A DNA stretch of 35,337 nucleotides. It comes from CAZMLC01 sp964567125. GTDB taxonomy: Bacteria; Verrucomicrobiota; Kiritimatiellia; RFP12; UBA1067. Positions 21,701 through 29,182 of this stretch are shown here, piece after piece; positions within the stretch are counted from its first letter, which is position 1, and each line of letters starts with the position of its first letter. The stretch lies in NCBI GenBank assembly GCA_964567125.1, contig CAZMLC010000022.1, positions 1 through 35,337 of the forward strand, written 5' to 3'. The notes below the pieces were generated by a model, which saw nothing but the letters and a program-made list of their open reading frames with translations, was not told the origin of the DNA and did no database searches. Position numbers and translations under genes: made by a program.

Positions 21701-22546
21701 TGGGGTGGACAGCTGGACACCAATGCGCGCAACCTCTCCGATGGCCTCATTGTCCGCTCCGCCGAGGCCGCGATCGATGAGTGCGCCTTCTGGAACCGGC
21801 CGCTGACCGTTGCGGAAATCGCACAGCTCAACTCCGCGTACAGCCTGCTCGATGCCACCACGCCCTCGTCATTAAACGTCAATTTCACGCACGGCACTGC
21901 GGCAACCATGGTGGTTGGCAAGATCAACACCGCGATCGGCGTACGGCCGATCACCGCTAGCGGCTGGAACGAAATCAAAGGCGATATCGGCCAGCTGACA
22001 ACCCTGTACAACAGCCATGGCTGGCCCCTGACTGAAACGACGATAACCATCCTGGGCACGCGCGGTTCCTACGCGGTAGCAGGAACACCGCTCTCGACCG
22101 ATGCGCGCCTGCTCTGCGGATATATCGACGATAGCCCCTCCACACCGACGCCCACCGTGATCGTCACCAACGTGCCTTTTGCCCGTTACCACGTGATCGT
22201 CTACGCGGCCTGCAGCGACGCCAGCGTCAAGTTCGGCCCGATCGGCGTGGGTGCACGGACCAACAGCCTCACTTACTACACGGCGGCAGCCGTCGGGGCT
22301 GCCACGCAGCCTGGCACAACGAGCTGGGGCGATGCTAAAGCCACGACGACGGACAAGGTAAGCCAGACTTTTGTTGAGGGCGGAAACTATCTGAAATTGC
22401 CCGTCATGAGCGGCAGCAACCTCGTGATCCGCGCACAGCGCGTAGCCGGGACACCCTTGGGGCGCGCCACGATTTCCGCGATTCAGATCGTCGAGGAACT
22501 GCCCGTGCCGCTCTATCCGGTCGGCACAGTTCTCATGCTGAACTAA
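15786..22546 (+). CDS. Giant secreted lamin-tail/LamG/CotH multidomain protein
   Basis: About 2250 residues, joined across a 100-N gap: the frame right after the gap (from 18848) reads LINNYIVPRRRHFLL, the usual end of a CotH domain, and runs unbroken into the rest, so this is one gene. The order is: signal peptide (NRLVCMTVLTLLAGWCSS), a lamin-tail domain (LISEFMADN, then SDWIELYN), a LamG/concanavalin-like domain near nt 16640-17110, a beta-domain, and a CotH kinase-like domain (17926 to past the gap, with YDNVYIEVRGNTT, WMPLAYDRNNSWG). After the gap come about four further lamin-tail domains, a BACON-like domain near 20880-21150, a second LamG near 21180-21850 and a C-terminal beta-domain. 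CotH proteins phosphorylate surface proteins in Bacillus; here a cell-surface or matrix role is inferred. ATG at 15786 is chosen for the signal peptide. Confidence 0.85.
18748..18847. other. Assembly gap (100 N) inside the CotH domain
   Basis: A placeholder gap. Frames on both sides belong to the same CotH-containing protein but are offset, so the true length differs from 100. Confidence 0.95.
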
Positions 22547-22561
22547 GCGCACTCACAAAGC

Positions 22562-22600
22562 AAAAAAAAAGCAACGCCCCTGTGGAGCGTTGCTTTTTTT
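22562..22600. terminator. Bidirectional terminator between giant gene and fba
   Basis: Nine A, GCAACGC (22571-22577), a 9-base loop, GCGTTGC (22587-22593), then seven T. The A-run and T-run on the two sides let it stop transcription from both converging genes. It lies 15 bases after the plus-strand stop and 20 bases after the minus-strand stop. Confidence 0.88.
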
Positions 22601-22619
22601 GTAATCGTACGCCAGTGAA

Positions 22620-23564
22620 TTACTTCTTGAGCGCAGCGCGGACTTGGTCCAACTGACCAGCGGAACCGAGCAACACGTTCTTGGCGGCGATGAACTTCGC
22701 ATATTCCGGAATAAAGACCTTACCCGGATCGCGCAGATCGAATTTCTCAGGATGATCGCGGAAGAATTCGCGATGCACGCGGCACCACACCAGACGTCCG
22801 TCGGTGTCGATGTTGATCTTGGTCACACCCAGCTTGGCTGCGCCCAGGAACTGCGAAGCATCCACGCCGGAAGCGCCCTTGATGTTACCGCCTGCCGCAT
22901 TGATGCGCGCCACTTCCTCTTGCGGAACCGAGGAGGAACCGTGCATGACCAGCGGAAAGCCCGGCAGCAGCTTCTGAATCTTCTCGAGAATATCAAAACG
23001 GAGCTTCTGGTCGCCCGCGAACTTGAACGCGCCATGGGAGGTGCCGATTGCGCAAGCCAAGGAATCGCAGCCCGTGTGCTTCACGAAATACTCAGCCTCT
23101 TCCGGCTTGGTGTAGACGTGTTCAGCAGCGTGCACATCCTCTTCGATACCCTTCAGAAGACCAAGCTCAGCTTCAACGACGAGGCCCTTGGCATGTGCGG
23201 CGTCCACCACGCGCTTCGTGATCTCGATGTTCTTTTCGAGCGGCTCATGGGAGGCATCGATCATCACCGAGCTGTAAACGCCGGAGTTGATGCAGTCCAT
23301 ACAGGTTGCTTCATCACCGTGGTCCAGATGCACGGCGAAAACCGCATCCGGGAAAATCTCATCCGCGGTCGTCATCATCATCTCCAGCATCTTCTTGTGC
23401 GTGTACGTGCGGGCGCCCTTTGACAGCTGGACAATGAACGGTGCCTTGCTGTCCAAGTTGCCTTTGAACAAACCCATGGTCTGCTCGAGATTGTTGATAT
23501 TGTACGCACCAATAGCATATTTGCCGTATGCCTGCTGGAAGAGTTCCTTTGTGGTAACGATCAT
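22620..23564 (-). CDS. fba: Class II fructose-bisphosphate aldolase
   Basis: 314 residues, full length for the class II (zinc-dependent) family. It splits fructose 1,6-bisphosphate into dihydroxyacetone phosphate and glyceraldehyde 3-phosphate, and works in reverse in gluconeogenesis, in the cytoplasm. Visible signatures are FAVHLDHGDE with catalytic D81 and zinc ligand H82, VVEAELG with E133, IGTSHGAF with H177, VMHGSSS with H208, and the phosphate/sodium loop KGASGVDAS and INIDTDGRL. A tagatose-bisphosphate aldolase is a possible alternative, since the families overlap. AGGAGC lies about 6 bases before the ATG. It stands alone, with its own terminator; a TATACT-like -10 (23640-23645, minus) is possible without a good -35. 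Confidence 0.93.
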   Translation of the reverse strand: MIVTTKELFQQAYGKYAIGAYNINNLEQTMGLFKGNLDSKAPFIVQLSKGARTYTHKKMLEMMMTTADEIFPDAVFAVHLDHGDEATCMDCINSGVYSSVMIDASHEPLEKNIEITKRVVDAAHAKGLVVEAELGLLKGIEEDVHAAEHVYTKPEEAEYFVKHTGCDSLACAIGTSHGAFKFAGDQKLRFDILEKIQKLLPGFPLVMHGSSSVPQEEVARINAAGGNIKGASGVDASQFLGAAKLGVTKINIDTDGRLVWCRVHREFFRDHPEKFDLRDPGKVFIPEYAKFIAAKNVLLGSAGQLDQVRAALKK

Positions 23565-23694
23565 TTTTAGCTCCTGTTGATAAGAATCGAGCCCTATCTA
23601 CACCACGTAGACAAGCTGGTCCTGTAAAAGAAGTCTCAAAGTATACACAAGAAGGTTACGGCCTCGCAAGTCAAAACCAAAACCAGCGCGCGGT

Positions 23695-25668
23695 TCAGCG
23701 TGTTGCTTTCGGCGTATCGACCCAATGGCCTTGAGGAGCGAGGATGCGTCCATCCGGGGCTGTAAAGGGCTGGGCACCGAAGTTGACCGTGACCTGTACG
23801 CCGTTGGCGAAGCGGGTCTGCTGAACGCTACGGTCGCGCGTCAGGAAGCGATGATCGACCATTTCGCTGTATCCCGTCAGCCGCGCGACAGGCGCTGCGA
23901 TGCGATAGCTGGCCGCGAACTGCTCCTTTTGCTTGCGCCACTGATCGAAGTTGAACATATACATGGGCGGCGTTCCGTACAGCGCATTGAAGAGGTCGCG
24001 CTTGTGCCAGATCTTCGGCAATTTGTTGTTGTAGTCACCCCAATACCACTGGGCCACCACGCAATCGTGATACACGAGTTCCCAGAGGGGCAGACGGTAC
24101 GTTTCACCCACCTGGAATTTGGCAACCTCCTCAGGAACATCCTCCCAGACAACATCCATACGGCGTCCTGAATCCGGCACGCGGTAGCGGCCGATGCTCA
24201 GCATCCCTTCAAAGTAGTCGCAGACCGGAACAACGGCGTCGTGCCCCGTCTCACTGCCGCAGACCAGACCGAACTCGCCGGACATGACGTTGAGCAGCGC
24301 CACGCGCGCCGCACGGCTGTCGCTGCGCGTCATCGGATGCGCCGGATTCCAGCACTCCTGCCACGAGCAGGCCGTCGCGGTATCGATNNNNNNNNNNNNN
24401 NNNNNNNNNNNNNNNNNNNNNNNNNNNNNNNNNNNNNNNNNNNNNNNNNNNNNNNNNNNNNNNNNNNNNNNNNNNNNNNNNNNNNNNCACCAGATATTGG
24501 CGGCACCGATCAGTTTGTCGATCGCCGGACGCGTCTTGACCTTTTCCGAAAAGGTCTTGAGGCGCCCCTGCTGCTGCACATAGCGCCGGTACTGCTTGCA
24601 CATCGCCACATGTCCGCCTGTCTCAAAGAAGTGGTAGCGCTGCGTGCGCGTGTTGCCAAAGGCATTGCGCTGCGGCCACCAGCTGATGCCCGCCTGCCAC
24701 CGATTCTGCTTCTTCGTGAATCGGACGCTCGCATCGTCAGCTGTTTCGACGATCGACATCCAGCCCGCACCGGTCGCATCGTTCACAACGCCGTAAAACG
24801 CCATGCACAAACCGTGACCGCCAAAGAGAATAAGATCCCACAGGTTCAGCGTCATGTCCTCAACCGGATAGCCCATGCCCTCATTCTCCGGCACGATGAT
24901 GCGCTCTCCGGGCTTAGTCACAAAGGCCGGTGGAAATTGTACCTGGGTATACATCGGCCCCTCGTGCGCGAGTGCAACCACCAGGTCTTGATCCTGCCAG
25001 CGAAAGGTGGCCTGATAGGTCTTCATGTCAGCCGCGTTCAGCAGATCAAAGCGCACCTGCTTCTCCGTCTGAGCCACCTTGAGCACCAACCAGGGCGAGG
25101 CCTCGCTGACAAACCCGTTCACGGAGAAGGAGAAACCCTCCTCGCCGTATGAAAAGCGCGCGGCGGCCAGCTGGACCGTGCCGCTCTGTACGGCGATCGC
25201 ATCCGGACTGAGCGACGCCTCCAACGCGGCGACATCGAGTTCAACAGCCCCAACGCCCATCAGCCGCGGCTCAATGAACGCAGTACCCTTGGGCACAATG
25301 ATCTGACTGTCGACCGTCTGCCACGCATCGGACAGCACCACGCGGCATGTCCCGTAGGACCAGTTCAGCGCCTGCTGCTGCGCATCGACGCAGACAACGC
25401 TCAGATCCGCCTCGCCGCGTCCCTTGACGCGCGCATGCAGGCGGTAAACCTGCCACGGCTGAACTGGAATGCGTCCGACACCGTGCAACGCCCAGTCCTG
25501 CTTACCCTCAAAGCGAAACTGCACCGCGCCGTCCTTGCGCGTCACAACCGCGCGCGCATCGCGACCAAACCCGAACGGTTCCTTCAGGGTCCAAGCCGCC
25601 TGCGCAGCCGCCACAGAGACCCACACACAGAAAAAGGCGACAACGCCCCGATTCAAAATGCCATTCAT
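23695..25668 (-). CDS. Secreted carbohydrate-active protein, possible glycoside hydrolase
   Basis: About 657 residues with a 100-N gap in the middle; the frame happens to be the same on both sides. The signal peptide (ILNRGVVAFFCVWVSVAAAQA) is followed by a jelly-roll, carbohydrate-binding-like region (about 25-155), a beta-sandwich, and then a barrel-like region around the gap with TGHDAVVPVCDYFEGM, YRLPLWELVYHDCV and WYWGDYNNKLPK. The last part, with DHRFLTRDRSVQQTRFANG and VTVNFG, resembles the C-terminal beta-domain of large glycosidases such as GH101-like or DUF5696 proteins. The general assignment is fair; the family is uncertain, and the catalytic residues may lie in the gap or in SETGHD. 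ATG at 25668 is preferred over 25671 because GGGAGGA is then about 6 bases away. Confidence 0.65.
   Translation of the reverse strand: MNGILNRGVVAFFCVWVSVAAAQAAWTLKEPFGFGRDARAVVTRKDGAVQFRFEGKQDWALHGVGRIPVQPWQVYRLHARVKGRGEADLSVVCVDAQQQALNWSYGTCRVVLSDAWQTVDSQIIVPKGTAFIEPRLMGVGAVELDVAALEASLSPDAIAVQSGTVQLAAARFSYGEEGFSFSVNGFVSEASPWLVLKVAQTEKQVRFDLLNAADMKTYQATFRWQDQDLVVALAHEGPMYTQVQFPPAFVTKPGERIIVPENEGMGYPVEDMTLNLWDLILFGGHGLCMAFYGVVNDATGAGWMSIVETADDASVRFTKKQNRWQAGISWWPQRNAFGNTRTQRYHFFETGGHVAMCKQYRRYVQQQGRLKTFSEKVKTRPAIDKLIGAANIWXXXXXXXXXXXXXXXXXXXXXXXXXXXXXXXXXXIDTATACSWQECWNPAHPMTRSDSRAARVALLNVMSGEFGLVCGSETGHDAVVPVCDYFEGMLSIGRYRVPDSGRRMDVVWEDVPEEVAKFQVGETYRLPLWELVYHDCVVAQWYWGDYNNKLPKIWHKRDLFNALYGTPPMYMFNFDQWRKQKEQFAASYRIAAPVARLTGYSEMVDHRFLTRDRSVQQTRFANGVQVTVNFGAQPFTAPDGRILAPQGHWVDTPKATR
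24388..24487. other. Assembly gap (100 N) inside the glycosidase-like gene
   Basis: A placeholder gap falling in the predicted barrel domain. An unknown number of residues, possibly including an active-site residue, is missing. Confidence 0.95.
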
Positions 25669-25734
25669 CATTATCCTCCCAATTTTTCGTTTACGTTAGC
25701 ATATCTTGGGGCATTCATCACGAGAAAAGCTCAT

Positions 25735-25806
25735 CTGGAGGGAGGATGCTGGAAATTCAAAAGCTAGCTGAGTCCGTCCTCCCAGCATTCCCAGTACTCC
25801 CAGCCT
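25735..25806. repeat. Copy of a dispersed CCCAG-rich palindromic repeat
   Basis: In the 150-base space before the glycosidase-like gene, GGAGGGAGGATGCTGGA (about 25735-25751) is followed by CCTCCCAGCATTCCCAGTAC and TCCCAGCCTCC (about 25778-25806), an imperfect inverted copy built from 9-10 base units ending in CCCAG. The same kind of unit, better preserved, occurs at 33400-33486. It appears to be a dispersed noncoding repeat family. Confidence 0.6.
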
Positions 25807-25822
25807 CCGTCCCTCTGCAAAC

Positions 25823-26371
25823 TCAGCGGCTGGCCATACAGTCACCAAAGGCGATGAGGCCCATGCTCTGTTCCAGTGCGCATGCAAGCCCATACGCTTC
25901 GGCATCGCTGAAGACAATGCGCACGCGGCTGATGGAGGCGTTTTCCTCCTTGGGTTTACGCGACAGCTCGAAGGCATAGCCGGAATAGGGTTCCGTCTGT
26001 TTTGCCAGCCGGATGATCGTAGTCGAGCTTTTCGAATCGTGATACAGGCCTTTGCCGTCGCCGAGTTCCGCGCTCCGTCCATTGAGGACCAGCAGGATAG
26101 CGCTCAGATCGCTGAAGCCCAGTTTAACGATCACTTTGTTCTTCCAATCAAACGTGGCGTTCTGTCCCTCATCCGCCACCTGCCGCTGCGCAGCCATGGA
26201 GACGAAGATCCGCCCCTCCTGGTCGCCGGTCGCGGCCGCGCATTCGAACTGGACCGCGCTGCCGCTGCCCTTGGCATTGGCGTGATAGAAGAGCAGCTTC
26301 GGCCGATAGTAGCGCTGTTCATTCGCTGCGGGTGCATCCTGGTCAAACGGTGTAGCATTGTGAGTAGTCAT
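25823..26371 (-). CDS. Whirly-like single-stranded nucleic-acid-binding protein (predicted)
   Basis: 182 residues with no signal peptide and a near-perfect AAGGAGGT upstream. After a disordered, Asn/Ala-rich start the order of motifs matches plant Whirly and mitochondrial MRP-type proteins: YYRPKLLFY (21-29), a strand pair, FDWKNKVIVKL (74-84), a helix SDLSAILLVLNG, GLYHD (108-112), GYAFELSRK (131-139), and a closing RVRIVFSDAEAYGL helix segment. Whirly proteins have FDW/YDW, a FFHD loop and a GYF strand in the same order and spacing. In that family the fold binds single-stranded DNA or RNA. The similarity is recognised by eye and not by a search, so the function is a prediction. The upstream HTH gene, on the same strand, may regulate it. 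Confidence 0.55.
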   Translation of the reverse strand: MTTHNATPFDQDAPAANEQRYYRPKLLFYHANAKGSGSAVQFECAAATGDQEGRIFVSMAAQRQVADEGQNATFDWKNKVIVKLGFSDLSAILLVLNGRSAELGDGKGLYHDSKSSTTIIRLAKQTEPYSGYAFELSRKPKEENASISRVRIVFSDAEAYGLACALEQSMGLIAFGDCMASR

Positions 26372-26468
26372 AGTAACCTCCTTGGGTTGTTTTGAATACC
26401 GCTACAATACCGCATCCCGCCGCATCAGGGGTCGCCTGCCAAGCGACATTTTCGCCCTCCCTAACTAA

Positions 26469-26664
26469 CCTACCCCCCAATCAACCTACAGTCTAAACGA
26501 CCTACCCCCTAATCAACCTACNNNNNNNNNNNNNNNNNNNNNNNNNNNNNNNNNNNNNNNNNNNNNNNNNNNNNNNNNNNNNNNNNNNNNNNNNNNNNNN
26601 NNNNNNNNNNNNNNNNNNNNNAATCAACCTACAGTCTAAACGACCTACCCCCTAATCAACCTAC
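26469..26664. repeat. 16/32-bp tandem repeat array broken by assembly gap
   Basis: Alternating 16-base units, CCTACCCCCTAATCAA and CCTACAGTCTAAACGA, form a 32-bp higher-order repeat. Units start at 26469, 26485, 26501 and 26517, then after the 100-N gap (26522-26621) at 26628, 26644 and 26660. The sequence enters and leaves the gap within the same repeat, so the gap is probably a collapsed array that is longer in reality. The minus strand is G-rich with runs of five to six G. The stop codon of the HTH gene (26656-26658) lies inside the array, which fills the leader of the Whirly-like gene. Confidence 0.85.
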
Positions 26665-27132
26665 TCCCACTCCCAGCATCGGCTGCTTAAAATGATATAG
26701 CGCCGCATTGATGGTGTTCAGGTCGTAGACCTGCCGTTCAAGATAATAGGTGATGATCAGGTCGAAGGGCGCACTCTGCGAAAGCGAATAGCCCGCCGCG
26801 CGCAACAGCCGGCGGGTCTCCTCCAGCGTCAGGTGCAAGGCGATGGCGAATTGAAGCACAGTCGGCTTCTTCGGCGAATAAAAGCGATCGCTCCGGATCT
26901 TGGAAAAGAGTTTGCGATCGACGTTCGCCCGCTTGTAGACATCGACCTCGTTGCCATCGCACCGTTCGCGGATCAAGCTGAAAAGCAGTTCCGTAAAGGT
27001 CTTTTCGCGCTGAGCAAGATAGGTTTCGAGCGCGACTTCACGGAGCAAGGACGGCGCAGCGCCCGAATCCGCGCGACGCGCGTTGAGATATTCGCTTAAT
27101 TCTTGGAAATCGAGGCACAACATAGTATGCAT
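26656..27132 (-). CDS. Helix-turn-helix (XRE/lambda-like) regulator
   Basis: 158 residues. The N-terminal third is helical (FQELSEYLNAR; EKTFTELLFSLIRE). A helix-turn-helix region lies at about 62-115: EVDVYKRANVDRKLFSKIRS, then KPTVLQFAIALHLTLEET and RRLLRAAGYSLS. The C-terminal block FDLIITYYLERQ, with INAALYHF, is typical of a small family also found fused to macro (ADP-ribose) domains. In that family the protein is thought to bind DNA; ligands are unknown. The last residues LGVGVG and the stop are encoded by the start of the tandem repeat, so the repeat may have replaced the original C-terminus. ATG at 27123 is an alternative start. It overlaps an inverted repeat that may be its own operator. 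Confidence 0.75.
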   Translation of the reverse strand: MHTMLCLDFQELSEYLNARRADSGAAPSLLREVALETYLAQREKTFTELLFSLIRERCDGNEVDVYKRANVDRKLFSKIRSDRFYSPKKPTVLQFAIALHLTLEETRRLLRAAGYSLSQSAPFDLIITYYLERQVYDLNTINAALYHFKQPMLGVGVG

Positions 27133-27163
27133 TTAGCATACGCGAATAAAGCCCCTAAAGCAA
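27125..27163 (-). promoter_or_regulatory. Promoter with inverted repeat at start of HTH gene
   Basis: On the minus strand TTGCTT (27158-27163) and TATGCT (27135-27140) are separated by 17 bases, a reasonable sigma-70 layout with moderate matches. A perfect 6-bp inverted repeat, GTATGC (27125-27130) and GCATAC (27136-27141), spans the -10 box and the start codon. This is the placement expected for an autorepressor site. The transcript would be nearly leaderless. Confidence 0.4.
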
Positions 27164-27173
27164 GTTCGGCAAT

Positions 27174-27204
27174 AAAAAAAGCGGTTGCCGTTGCCGGCAA
27201 CCGC
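27174..27204 (-). terminator. Strong minus-strand terminator upstream of HTH gene
   Basis: GCGGTTGCCG (27181-27190), loop TTGC, CGGCAACCGC (27195-27204): a perfect 10-bp stem. On the minus strand it is followed by seven T (A-run 27174-27180). There is no minus-strand reading frame ending just before it, which suggests a noncoding transcript or a backup stop for groEL. Confidence 0.85.
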
Positions 27205-27377
27205 TCAACACACCCCTATCGACACTCCCCTTATGCGCCCAGCCTCCCCGTCGTGAGACGGATCAGCCAATGCGCCGAGCAATCGAATACGCTTACACCT
27301 GCCTAATGAGTAAGCATGACACACCATGTTCAGATAAACATCCAAACACAGTGCGGGGACAGTATTTCAAAGAATGC
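27174..27377 (-). ncRNA. Candidate small RNA between groEL terminator and HTH gene
   Basis: The minus strand between the groEL terminator and the strong terminator at 27174-27204 carries no plausible gene, yet it ends in an excellent intrinsic terminator. Internal hairpins include CCGTC-tcac-GACGG (near 27250) and GCTTAC paired with GTAAGC (near 27291-27315); CCCCGCACT can pair with AGTGT plus GGGG over the whole length. A promoter-like pair, TCGAAA and TATACG, 16 bases apart, lies at 27384-27411. The length of about 200 bases would fit a 6S-type RNA, but I cannot confirm that fold. No tRNA, tmRNA, SRP or RNase P signature is seen. Confidence 0.3.
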
Positions 27378-27388
27378 ACGTTGCGTAT

Positions 27389-27406
27389 ATCCCCCATATG
27401 GGGGAT
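27389..27406. promoter_or_regulatory. Perfect 18-bp palindrome, possible operator
   Basis: ATCCCCCAT followed by ATGGGGGAT is a perfect dyad without a spacer. It lies between the groEL terminator and the candidate small RNA, in the spacer between the possible -35 and -10 boxes of that RNA. There is no T-run on either side. A dimeric regulator could bind here. Confidence 0.4.
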
Positions 27407-27425
27407 TTCGAGGTGCTGCCAACAT

Positions 27426-27461
27426 AAAAAAAACCGCCGTGCTTGCGCACGACGGCTTTTT
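27426..27461 (-). terminator. groEL terminator
   Basis: On the minus strand GCCGTCGTGC, loop GCAA, GCACGGCGGT form a 10-bp stem with two G-U pairs, followed by a run of T (plus-strand A-run 27426-27433). It is 30 bases beyond the groEL stop. A T-run on the other side (27457-27461) would also allow plus-strand action. Confidence 0.8.
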
Positions 27462-27485
27462 CTTTGCATACCTTTTAAGGCAGGC

Positions 27486-29111
27486 TTACATGCCCATATC
27501 GCCCATGCCCGGGTTCGGCATCGGAGCTTCCTTCTTCTCAGGAATCTCCGTGACCATGCACTCGGTGGTGAGCAACAGACCCGCGATCGAAGCGGCGTTC
27601 TGCAACGCGCTACGCGTCACCTTAGCCGGATCGAGCACGCCGGACTTGACGAGGTCTTCGTAGACGCCGGTACGGACGTTGTAGCCGTATGCGCCCTTGC
27701 CGTTCTTGACGTTCTCAACGATCAAAGCGGCTTCGAGACCTGCGTTCTCGACGAGCTGACGCAGCGGAGCTTCCAGGCACTTGGCGATGATCGCCACGCC
27801 GACCTTTTCGTCGCCGAAAGCTTCGACGTTGTCCAACGCCTTCTGGCAGCGGATCAGAGCCACGCCGCCACCGGCGACGATACCCTCTTCAACCGCAGCG
27901 CGCGTTGCATGCAGTGCGTCATCCACGCGATCCTTCTTCTCCTTCATCGCGGCTTCGGTTGCAGCACCGACCTTGATGATGGCCACGCCGCCGGCGAGCT
28001 TCGCCAGGCGTTCCTGGAGTTTCTCGCGGTCATAGTCGGACGAGGTCTCTTCGATCTGCTTCTTGATCAACGCCACGCGCGCCTGGATGTCGCTGGTCTT
28101 GCCTGCGCCTTCCACGATCGTGGTATTGTCCTTGTCAACCGTCACCTTCTTCGCACGGCCGAGATCGCTCACTTCGACGTTCTCGAGCTTGATTCCGAGA
28201 TCTTCGCTGATCATCTTGCCGCCCGTCAGGATAGCGATATCCTCGAGCATCGCTTTGCGGCGATCGCCAAAGCCAGGAGCCTTGACCGCGCAGACTTGCA
28301 GCGTACCGCGCAGCTTGTTCACCACGAGGGTCGCGAGGGCTTCGCCTTCGACGTCCTCAGCGATGATCATCAGCGGCTTGCCGGTCTTCGCCACGCCCTG
28401 GAGCAGCGGGAGCATGTCGTTCAAGCTCGAAATCTTCTTCTCGAAGATCAGGATGTAGGGATTCTCGAGCACGCACTCCATCTCTTCCGGGCTCGTCACG
28501 AAGTACGGCGAGAGATAGCCCTTATCGAACTGCATACCTTCGACGACATCGAGGGTGGTTTCGAGGGTCTTGGCCTCTTCAACCGTGATGGTGCCGTCCT
28601 TGCCGACCTTGTCCATCGCGTCCGAGATGATCGAACCGATTTCAGCTTCGCCGTTGGCGGAGATCGTCGCGACCTGCTCGATTTCGGAAGGATCTTTCAC
28701 CCGCTTGGCCTGCTTGGCGATCGCATCGACAACCGCTTTGGTCGCTGCGTCGATACCGCGCTTGATGGCCATCGGATTGGCACCTGCGGTGACGTTCTTC
28801 AGACCTTCGCGATAGATGGCCTCAGCCAGCAGCGTGGCGGTGGTCGTACCGTCACCGGCGATGTCGCTCGTCTTGCTTGCGACTTCGCGCACCATCTGGG
28901 CGCCCATGTTTTCAAACGGGCAAGGCAGTTCAATTTCCTTCGCCACGGAGACACCGTCCTTGGTGATCGCCGGCGAACCGAACTTCTTGTCGAGAATCAC
29001 ATTGCGACCGCACGGACCGAGGGTCGACGAGACAGCCTTGCTCAACTTGGAAATGCCGTTCAGAATCTTCTGACGCGCTTCCACATCGTATAACATTTGC
29101 TTTGCAGACAT
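27486..29111 (-). CDS. groEL: GroEL chaperonin (HSP60)
   Basis: 541 residues, full length. The cytoplasmic 14-subunit chaperonin folds proteins with ATP and GroES. Visible are the equatorial-domain start (AVSSTLGPCGRNVILDKKFG), the ATP loop GDGTTTATLLAEAI (D87), D52 in ITKDG, VEEGIVAGGGVAL, and the C-terminal Gly/Met tail GMGDMGM. Apical substrate-binding residues are present around VEGMQFDKGYLSPYF. GAGGAA lies 5-6 bases upstream of the ATG. It is separated from groES by 488 bases that hold an inserted four-helix-bundle gene with flanking heptamer repeats, although these two genes normally adjoin. Transcription probably still comes from upstream. Confidence 0.98.
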   Translation of the reverse strand: MSAKQMLYDVEARQKILNGISKLSKAVSSTLGPCGRNVILDKKFGSPAITKDGVSVAKEIELPCPFENMGAQMVREVASKTSDIAGDGTTTATLLAEAIYREGLKNVTAGANPMAIKRGIDAATKAVVDAIAKQAKRVKDPSEIEQVATISANGEAEIGSIISDAMDKVGKDGTITVEEAKTLETTLDVVEGMQFDKGYLSPYFVTSPEEMECVLENPYILIFEKKISSLNDMLPLLQGVAKTGKPLMIIAEDVEGEALATLVVNKLRGTLQVCAVKAPGFGDRRKAMLEDIAILTGGKMISEDLGIKLENVEVSDLGRAKKVTVDKDNTTIVEGAGKTSDIQARVALIKKQIEETSSDYDREKLQERLAKLAGGVAIIKVGAATEAAMKEKKDRVDDALHATRAAVEEGIVAGGGVALIRCQKALDNVEAFGDEKVGVAIIAKCLEAPLRQLVENAGLEAALIVENVKNGKGAYGYNVRTGVYEDLVKSGVLDPAKVTRSALQNAASIAGLLLTTECMVTEIPEKKEAPMPNPGMGDMGM

Positions 29112-29128
29112 TTGAGTTCCTCATGTTG

Positions 29129-29163
29129 GTGATTAGTGATCAGTGGTTAGTGATCAGTGATCA
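29129..29163. repeat. Heptamer tandem repeat, left flank of IVS-type insertion
   Basis: Five consecutive 7-bp units, GTGATTA, GTGATCA, GTGGTTA, GTGATCA, GTGATCA, end 18-34 bases from groEL, just upstream of its ribosome site. The same heptamer recurs in inverted orientation at 29566-29593, on the other side of the four-helix-bundle gene. Confidence 0.85.
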
Positions 29164-29182
29164 GTACACCACGCATCGCCAA

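Noticed and set aside
26469..26664. CRISPR array
   Set aside because: The units are 16 bases with no unique spacers, and no cas genes are near; it is a simple higher-order tandem repeat.
27270..29093. 607-residue plus-strand open frame antisense to groEL
   Set aside because: It is a shadow of the strongly conserved groEL coding strand, has no family resemblance, and its composition mirrors GroEL codons.
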